Positions 58,418 through 64,000 of a stretch of DNA of 64,000 nucleotides are shown here, piece by piece; position 1 is the first letter of the stretch; each line of letters opens with the position of its first letter. The stretch is from Magnolia sinica (Eukaryota > Streptophyta > Magnoliopsida > Magnoliales > Magnoliaceae). The notes below the pieces were generated by a model. That model was not told the DNA's origin. It was given only the letters and a program-made list of their open reading frames with translations, and made no database searches. The stretch covers positions 9,152,501 to 9,216,500 of the forward strand of contig NC_080577.1 in NCBI RefSeq assembly GCF_029962835.1. The letters are read 5' to 3'. The translations under genes and the position numbers were made by a program.

Positions 58418-58972
58418 CTGAACGGCCTTGATTACGACGATGACGATAATAAGAGCCTGCCGCGACTCCGGATCTAGCGTGTGCCGCTGACCTATGATTT
58501 CAACCGTCCATATTGTCGCTATTACCATGAATAAGACATTTCCCATCATCCTAGCCTTCCATTCGTAGAGTTGAATGACAGCCATTGAAAATTTTCTTTC
58601 CATTGTTCTAAATTCAGCTGCAGATGGCGATGACCACAATATGGACGGTTCTGATCATTTGACCACTCAACATGTGGCGGCAGCGGCACGTAGGCAAAAC
58701 GAACTTGGTGGGCTGTTCCTTTCTTGTAAAGAAAGGTTTTTCCGATTCTGAAAAAAATAAGTTTTTAATTTTTATATAGAGAAATAATGCGGTGAATCTG
58801 ACTGTTGGTTACCTGTTAATATTTGATCCGACGGCTGGGTGGGTTTCTTTGTATGTCCACGAAGGACGTGGTTCTTGCAGCACTCACTGACGTCTCAAAA
58901 AGAAAGATGGCCACGTGCGCCTGTCGTATGAGCACTACTGTAAAAGCCCATTATTCTCTATGGAAAATGAAA
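58418..58972. other. Downstream flank of the 57641 gene
   Basis: Includes AATAAG words (58449, 58531) that might serve as weak polyadenylation signals. No gene or complete element is seen. Imperfect GATGAC words occur near 58436. Confidence 0.35.
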
Positions 58973-59051
58973 GGGACGCGGATTGCGTACTGACAGTGCT
59001 ACGTGGTTCCATCGTGATATATATATAACAGTGCTATGTGGGTCCATCGTG

Positions 59052-59102
<51 letters not shown>

Positions 59103-59576
59103 AGACTCTTACCTACGCTATCCATATATATTTTCAGACTATTTCATTGCATAAGACAAAAAATGAGGCAGATACAAATCTCATGTGGACCACACAATAG
59201 GAAAAACCAAAAGAGGGGTGATTGAACACTCACCATTAAAAACTTCTTAAGGGCTACAAAAGTTTTATATTAAGCTTATATTTGTATTTTCACTCTACTC
59301 TGGTGTGGGCGACTTGATAATTAACAGGTCGGATGAAAAATAAATATTACAGTGAGCCCTACGAAGGTTTTAATAGTGGGCATTCAATATACACTGTTTT
59401 CTTGTGGTGTGGTCCACTGGACATTTTAATATTCCCGTTTTTCTTATTATGTTTTATAATGATCTGAAAAAATAGATGAATGGCTTGGATAAAACACACA
59501 TACACCATGCAGGGCTCACAGAGCATTGTCATTAGCCACCCGGCTACTGACGACTGTCAGTACGCAATCCGCGCCC
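58973..59576. mobile_element. Foldback MITE, GCGGATTGCGTACTGAC end
   Basis: Left end GGGACGCGGATTGCGTAC and right end GTACGCAATCCGCGCCC are inverted repeats. It contains a short duplicated stretch near the left (ACAGTGCTACGTGG and ACAGTGCTATGTGG) and an (AT)n-(GT)n tract at 59055-59102. The core matches the family. I found no target duplication. Confidence 0.7.
59055..59102. repeat. (AT)n-(GT)n compound microsatellite
   Basis: About 20 bp of AT followed by about 27 bp of GT. Confidence 0.9.
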
Positions 59577-59737
59577 ATGGTTTTGGCCTGACTGCTGAGC
59601 GCGGCTTGGCTGGTTACCCCAACACCAGCCAGATAGTGTCAAATCTCTGTAGGCCCACCTTGATGTATGTGGTTCATCGATGCTGCTATTCTATTTTTGC
59701 GAGCTCATACTAGAGCAGGAGTGTAGAAAATGGGAAG

Positions 59738-60237
59738 CGGATTGCATGGTAACTCAGGACGACAAGCGTAGTTAGTAAACTCTGTGGGGTCCACTGAGAT
59801 TTATATATTTTATCTATTCCTTTCATACATTTTACCAGATAATTTTAGGGACCGAGTCTAAAAATGAAGCATATCCAAGCTCAAATGGACCACATCACGG
59901 GAAACAGTGTGAATTGAACGTCTGTCTACCGTTGAAAGTTTCTTGAGGGCCACAGAAGTTTTGGATCAATGGTATATTTGTGTTTTCCCTTTCATCCATC
60001 TTTTCGTGATCTTATGAACAGGTTTGATGACAAATAAACATTATTGTCTAGCCTAGAAAGGTTTCAACGGTGGAAATCATTATTCCCACTGTTTCCTGTG
60101 GTATGATGTACTTGAGATTTGGATATGCTTCAATATTGGGCTCAACCCCTTAAAAGAGCTGAAAAAACGGATGGACGGCGTGGATAAACCACGTACATTC
60201 ATGGTGGGCCCAACTGAGTAACTCAGTACGCAATCCG
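59738..60237. mobile_element. Foldback MITE, 500 bp
   Basis: Left end CGGATTGCATGGTAACTCAG and right end TGAGTAACTCAGTACGCAATCCG; these are inverted and closely match the ends of 58973-59576. Inside are GTGGGGTCCACTGAGAT and the mirror ATTCATGGTGGGCCCAAC. Flanking duplications are not clear. Confidence 0.7.
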
Positions 60238-60692
60238 ATATCCGGAAAAGGATCCTTGGTGGGACCCATTAAAGAACACAAGTGCCCGGGCTGGCCTGAC
60301 TCTCACGAACGAGTGAGAGATCTAGGATGTTGATCCAGTGGGCCTCACATGAGTTGAGGCCCGAATGTAGCTCGGGTCTCTGATTGTTCAAGGCCCAGAT
60401 CCGGGGATAAGATTACAATGCTTGGAAAGATCGAGCTCGGTCACGGCCTGGCCAATCCAGCCACCGACAGCCATTGGGATTTTGAATAACTTAAGCCCGT
60501 AACCAGATGATTAGTTATTAGGCCTGAAAGAATCTTGGCCCATCCCAAAACCCTATCAAGGATGGTCGATGATCTGTCCTTTCAAAACAGGTGGTCTTCG
60601 TGGTGGGGCCCACCTTATACATGGCCGTATGTCCTACACGAGAAACTTCGCGGAAACGATGTGCCTGCACAGCACATATGGCCCACTTGCAA

Positions 60693-61228
60693 GAACCCCG
60701 TTTTGCTAGTGACCCCATCACTAGCCGGCTAGCTGGTGTCAATGCTCTGTGAGCTTCACAACGATGTATGTCTTTAATTCACGCCGTCCATCCATTTTTC
60801 CAGCTCATTTTAGGGCATGAGCCCAAAAATGAGGCAGATTCAAATCCCAGGTGGACCACACCACAGTAAACAGTGGGGATTGAATGCTTAACGTTGAACA
60901 ATTTTTTGGGGCCACAGGAGTTTTGGATTAAGCTGATATTTTTGTTTTCCCTTCATCCAGATTTGTTGTGACCTTATCAATGCATTGCATTTCAAATAAA
61001 CATTACAGTGGGCATAGGAAGTTTTTAATAGAGGACGTTCAATCAAAACTGTTTTCCTGTGGCGTGGTTCACCTGTGTTGTGAATCTGCCTCATTTTTTG
61101 AATCATTCCCTTAAATAAGATGGAAAAATGGATGAGCGGCATGGATAAAACACATACATCATGTTGGGGCCCACAGAGCTTTGACACCAGTTAGCTAGCT
61201 GATGTTGGGGTCACTAGCCAAACAGCAT
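60693..61228. mobile_element. Foldback MITE with 11-bp target duplication
   Basis: A 536-bp element flanked by CCCACTTGCAA at 60682-60692 and 61229-61239. Inverted ends GTTTTGCTAGTGACCCCATC and TTGGGGTCACTAGCCAAAC, continuing into GGCTAGCTGGTGTCAATGC and the inverse ACACCAGTTAGCTAGCTG. Both halves of the family core are present. With 9650-10171 this is the second copy with an exact 11-bp duplication, supporting a Mutator-like transposition mechanism. Confidence 0.85.
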
Positions 61229-61239
61229 CCCACTTGCAA

Positions 61240-62404
61240 CTGTGCTGGAGAGAGGTGACATTAGGGCTACAACTTGGGTTGGGCTCAACACAAACCTGAC
61301 TAACCCAATCCGAGCTTTAGATTAGTTGGGCTCGGGCTAAAAAATTTCCAACCCAAAACCAGGTTGGGTTGAGGGCGTGGACAACCCAATCCAGGCTAAA
61401 ATCAACCTTATATCCGATACACGTAGATGTAAGTTAGGCCTAATATTTCACGATACAAAACCATGGTCTACATGAAAAGAAGAGCTCATGGCTCGAACCA
61501 TTCATGCCATGGGCTCTATATGCTATGCAAGGTTTATGATTGGAATTGTCCACGCACACGGATGGTTTCACACGTGGATATTTCACATGTGGCCCACCAG
61601 ATGGGTGTGCTAGCCTGACTTTTTTGTGCTAAGATCATCTTGAGGGTGTGGCCCACTTATGCACGCCCAGCCGTGTTTAGAGGTATGTGTGGCTAGCATC
61701 GCTCTACAATCGTATTTGGACAATGGTTTGATATTAAGAGGGGCTGGAGGCAAAGCAAGATCTTAGCCATTCATCAGGTGGGACCCGCAGTGAACATGAC
61801 CTTGACCCAAAAATAAGGGCAGTCAGCCCATCAGTTCCGGCATAAGTTTAGAAGAGAAAAAGATGGTAATTGACTAACGATCCGTATTCGATGTATACAC
61901 GTGCCAATCTCCGGATTCAAAACAGTGCAACTAGGCAGGAGCTAGGTTGGTTTTTTTTTTTTTTTTTCAATGGGGGCTTGTGTGGGGCCCACCCATGATC
62001 CGTACGTGGAATCCAAACCGTGCATCTGGTGGGTGACCTTGTTTGGAATCGCTGCGGTTTAGTTGTGTAACTTCAGCCTGATGGGGTGCAGCTGATGACT
62101 AGCTTGGACATCACTGTGGACCCCACAAATAGTGAGTGAGAATGCACAGCAGCAGTTCGAAATAACAGCCATAGATGGGATGGATAAGATCTAGTACCCT
62201 AAATTAATTTTGGGGCCCATCATATAAAGGTTAAATCAACACAATTCCACACTCGCATAAAACACATGCATCATAACAGTAGGTACATAATTATAATGCA
62301 ATTAGTACAGCACTTTCATGCAAATAAATATAATCATGTAAGTCCACATCCAACTTGAATTACATTTTGTTAGTATATGCCCCAAAACATACACATCAAC
62401 CATT

Positions 62405-62473
<69 letters not shown>

Positions 62474-62830
62474 AAAGAAAAGAAAAGATAACACACGTGG
62501 ATTAGAAATTATCATATGCAGTCGACCGCATGGAAACTTGCCATGCAAATGAGTTGTTGAAGCCCCCTTAATCACCCAGCACGAACAACAGGTGGGCCAC
62601 ATTATAAAAAATAATAAAAAAAAAATACAGATAACTGCCCAAAAACCTTCTTATTCTTGTGTGGCCCACTTAATGTTTGAATTTGTTTGATTTTTGCACC
62701 GTGTGATCTTCATATCTATCAAAACACTTAAATGGGATGGATGTCATCGAACACAAGAGGTGAACCCCACTGCATGTGATCATTTCTCATGTATATAGTA
62801 TAGTGATATAATAATCAAACACCATTGAAA
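61240..62830. other. Intergenic region downstream of the Ole e 1-like gene
   Basis: A GGGCTTGGGCC-like repeat (61255-61400) and degraded GGTGGGCCCAC words at 61780-62020 are present. No gene is supported. Confidence 0.4.
62408..62470. repeat. (AG)n microsatellite
   Basis: About 63 bp of alternating A and G, followed by AAAGAAAAG. Confidence 0.97.
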
Positions 62831-62836
62831 TTTATT
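62831..62836 (-). terminator. Polyadenylation signal of the Ole e 1-like gene
   Basis: TTTATT on the plus strand is AATAAA on the minus strand, 25 bases beyond the stop codon. Its use is inferred from position. Confidence 0.5.
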
Positions 62837-62860
62837 AAGTTGAGAGAAGAATCGGCAGAA

Positions 62861-63419
62861 TTATTTTTTCTTGCGGAAACCTACTTCTTTGAGAGCCTCG
62901 GCACAACCAGCCACATCATTATCTATCATGAATCCCAAGGGATTAGCGTAACGGATGTTTGATTCAATGCCGGCATTCCTAGTGAGGACGATGGGTCCAC
63001 GGTCACGCTCAGGGTCTAATTTTTGGCAATCTTTTCTTGGGCTACTCACAGCCACAGCTTCGCACATCTCTTCTTCATGGTCCCCACCAACTCGAATGTT
63101 GTAACCGCCTGTCTCGTTCGTAACACCCTCAGCAGTGAAAGTTATTTCATTAGTTATAAGGCTCTTGCATTCGATCTTCACTTTCGCACCTACAACACCC
63201 AATGAATTTGAATATACATGGAAATGAATATGGAATTGACTATGAAGAAAATCAATCACCTGCAATGTTTTCACTCAAACGGGTTTCGAAGCCGGCACGG
63301 CAGGTGTCGCAGTATACCGTGCCTTGCACGCGTAGGTATTCAACGCAAGAGGCGAAGCTTAAGAGAGAGAAAAGACAAAGGGAAGCTGCAAGGATGGAAA
63401 GAGCATTGAATTTTGCCAT
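62861..63419 (-). CDS. Pollen Ole e 1 domain secreted protein (2 exons)
   Basis: Exons 63260-63419 and 62861-63189, intron GT-AG, join in frame to 162 aa. Residues 1-24 (MAKFNALSILAASLCLFS...) are a signal peptide, so the protein is secreted to the wall or apoplast. VQGTVYCDTCRAGFETRLSE at 31-50 is the Ole e 1 signature. Six cysteines (37, 40, 61, 96, 108 and 149) match the disulphide set of the family; Ile-Arg-Tyr-Ala-Asn-Pro-Leu-Gly-Phe at 132-140 is also typical of it. A short basic tail ends RKKK. Family members include pollen allergens and LAT52-like proteins and many expressed outside pollen, so tissue and function cannot be told from sequence. The neighbours are transposons. Confidence 0.95.
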
Positions 63420-63472
63420 TGATCTTTTTTTTTTTTTTTATCCTTCTTCTTTTGTGTAGAGGAGAGCGAAAG

Positions 63473-63482
63473 AGTATATAAG
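63473..63482 (-). promoter_or_regulatory. TATA box of the Ole e 1-like gene
   Basis: On the minus strand CTTATATACT lies about 55-60 bp upstream of the start codon, which implies a short leader of about 30 nt. Confidence 0.6.
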
Positions 63483-63889
63483 ATTTAAGGGAGGGTGCAA
63501 CGGTTGCTGTTATAACGGCATTTCTGTTTTAATGTTGGGAGGAAAAGGTAGTGGCAGTTACGTGAGGTTGAGAGGGTGAAGAATGGATTGACCGATTCCT
63601 TGTTGGTTACGCAACCCATTCAGCTGGCAGTTAGTTACCTCGCTCGTGTGTCAAAAATCACGTGGGGCCACACATTATGAGGAAAATGGTTGATTGCTAT
63701 AGAAATGAACCAACGGTCAAGATCTATTTACGTTTGATAATCTACTTGATGCATGGAGTTGTTCAATCTTTGCTCTAGCATACTTAGAAATGTGTGTCGC
63801 ATTGCTAATGGCCTGGATCTTGTACACGTGTGCGATGTTGGATTCTTTTTGCTGAAAAAGTCCCGCCATCTCATCATCGACTATACAGT
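63483..63889. other. Upstream region of the Ole e 1-like gene
   Basis: No gene or clear element. A few inverted words such as TTACGTG/CACGTGG lie at 63559 and 63660. Function is not shown. Confidence 0.35.
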
Positions 63890-64000
63890 TTGGACGCGGA
63901 TGGTGGATCCAGCCAGGTGGGTGCAACCCTTATCATGGGGCCCACCTCGATGTATGTTTTGTATATCCACACCCGTCCATCAGTTTTGGCAGCTGATTTT
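63890..64000. mobile_element. Foldback MITE cut by the window end
   Basis: GGGGCCCACCTCGATGTATG and CCGTCCATCAGTTTTGGCAG are the left half of the family. The right half lies beyond the window. Confidence 0.55.

Noticed and set aside
62408-62470. GA repeat frames giving RERERE and SLSLSL proteins
   Set aside because: These are pure microsatellite translations.

Overview
This is a window of plant nuclear DNA: intron-rich genes with GT-AG boundaries, a chloroplast-targeted shikimate-pathway enzyme, a pollen Ole e 1-type protein, and intergenic space filled with short transposons, SINEs, a LINE and LTR fossils. No bacterial-type operon, CRISPR array, tRNA or rRNA gene was seen. The commonest repeat is an AT/GC-mixed foldback family built on GTGGGCCCCACC termini. 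From memory this kind of repeat is abundant in magnoliid trees, so a magnoliid is my guess; that is inference and not proven here.

Four protein-coding genes can be supported. (1) 2992-7038 (+), seven exons, a plastid arogenate dehydrogenase of 395 aa (last step of tyrosine synthesis). (2) 14816-27134 (-), eight exons, a complete 153-aa Ubc13-type ubiquitin-conjugating enzyme, spread over 12.3 kb because two introns hold transposons; one intron has a GC donor. (3) 57641-58417 (+), a single-exon 258-aa protein with a histidine run, family not recognised. (4) 62861-63419 (-), two exons, a 162-aa secreted Ole e 1-like protein. The exon boundaries were worked out by hand and keep the reading frame throughout.

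Layout: 1-2.5 kb holds a CACTA transposon end, a Tourist-like MITE and a foldback element just upstream of gene 1. 7.3-14.8 kb is intergenic with an Ogre/Tat-like LTR fossil and one foldback element with clean 11-bp target duplications. 14.8-27.1 kb is the Ubc13 gene, whose introns carry two hAT-like MITEs with 8-bp duplications, a SINE and a LINE fragment. 27.3-47.3 kb has no gene I can support: foldback elements, an LTR fossil with 40-bp tandem units, a Copia-like solo LTR and a group of SINEs. 47.3-53.2 kb looks like one very long solo LTR with two unusual degenerate repeat arrays. 53.8-54.9 kb is a second LTR of the 40-bp-unit family followed by a primer-binding site. 55.5-57.0 kb holds two abutting Tourist-like elements. 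57.6-63.5 kb carries genes 3 and 4 with three foldback elements between them.

The genes are unrelated in pathway and show no sign of working together. The most interesting signals are in the repeats: the same internal core occurs inside elements with different termini and target-site sizes, and a motif from that core is amplified into an irregular array inside the long LTR. No defence-like or other new multi-gene system was found.
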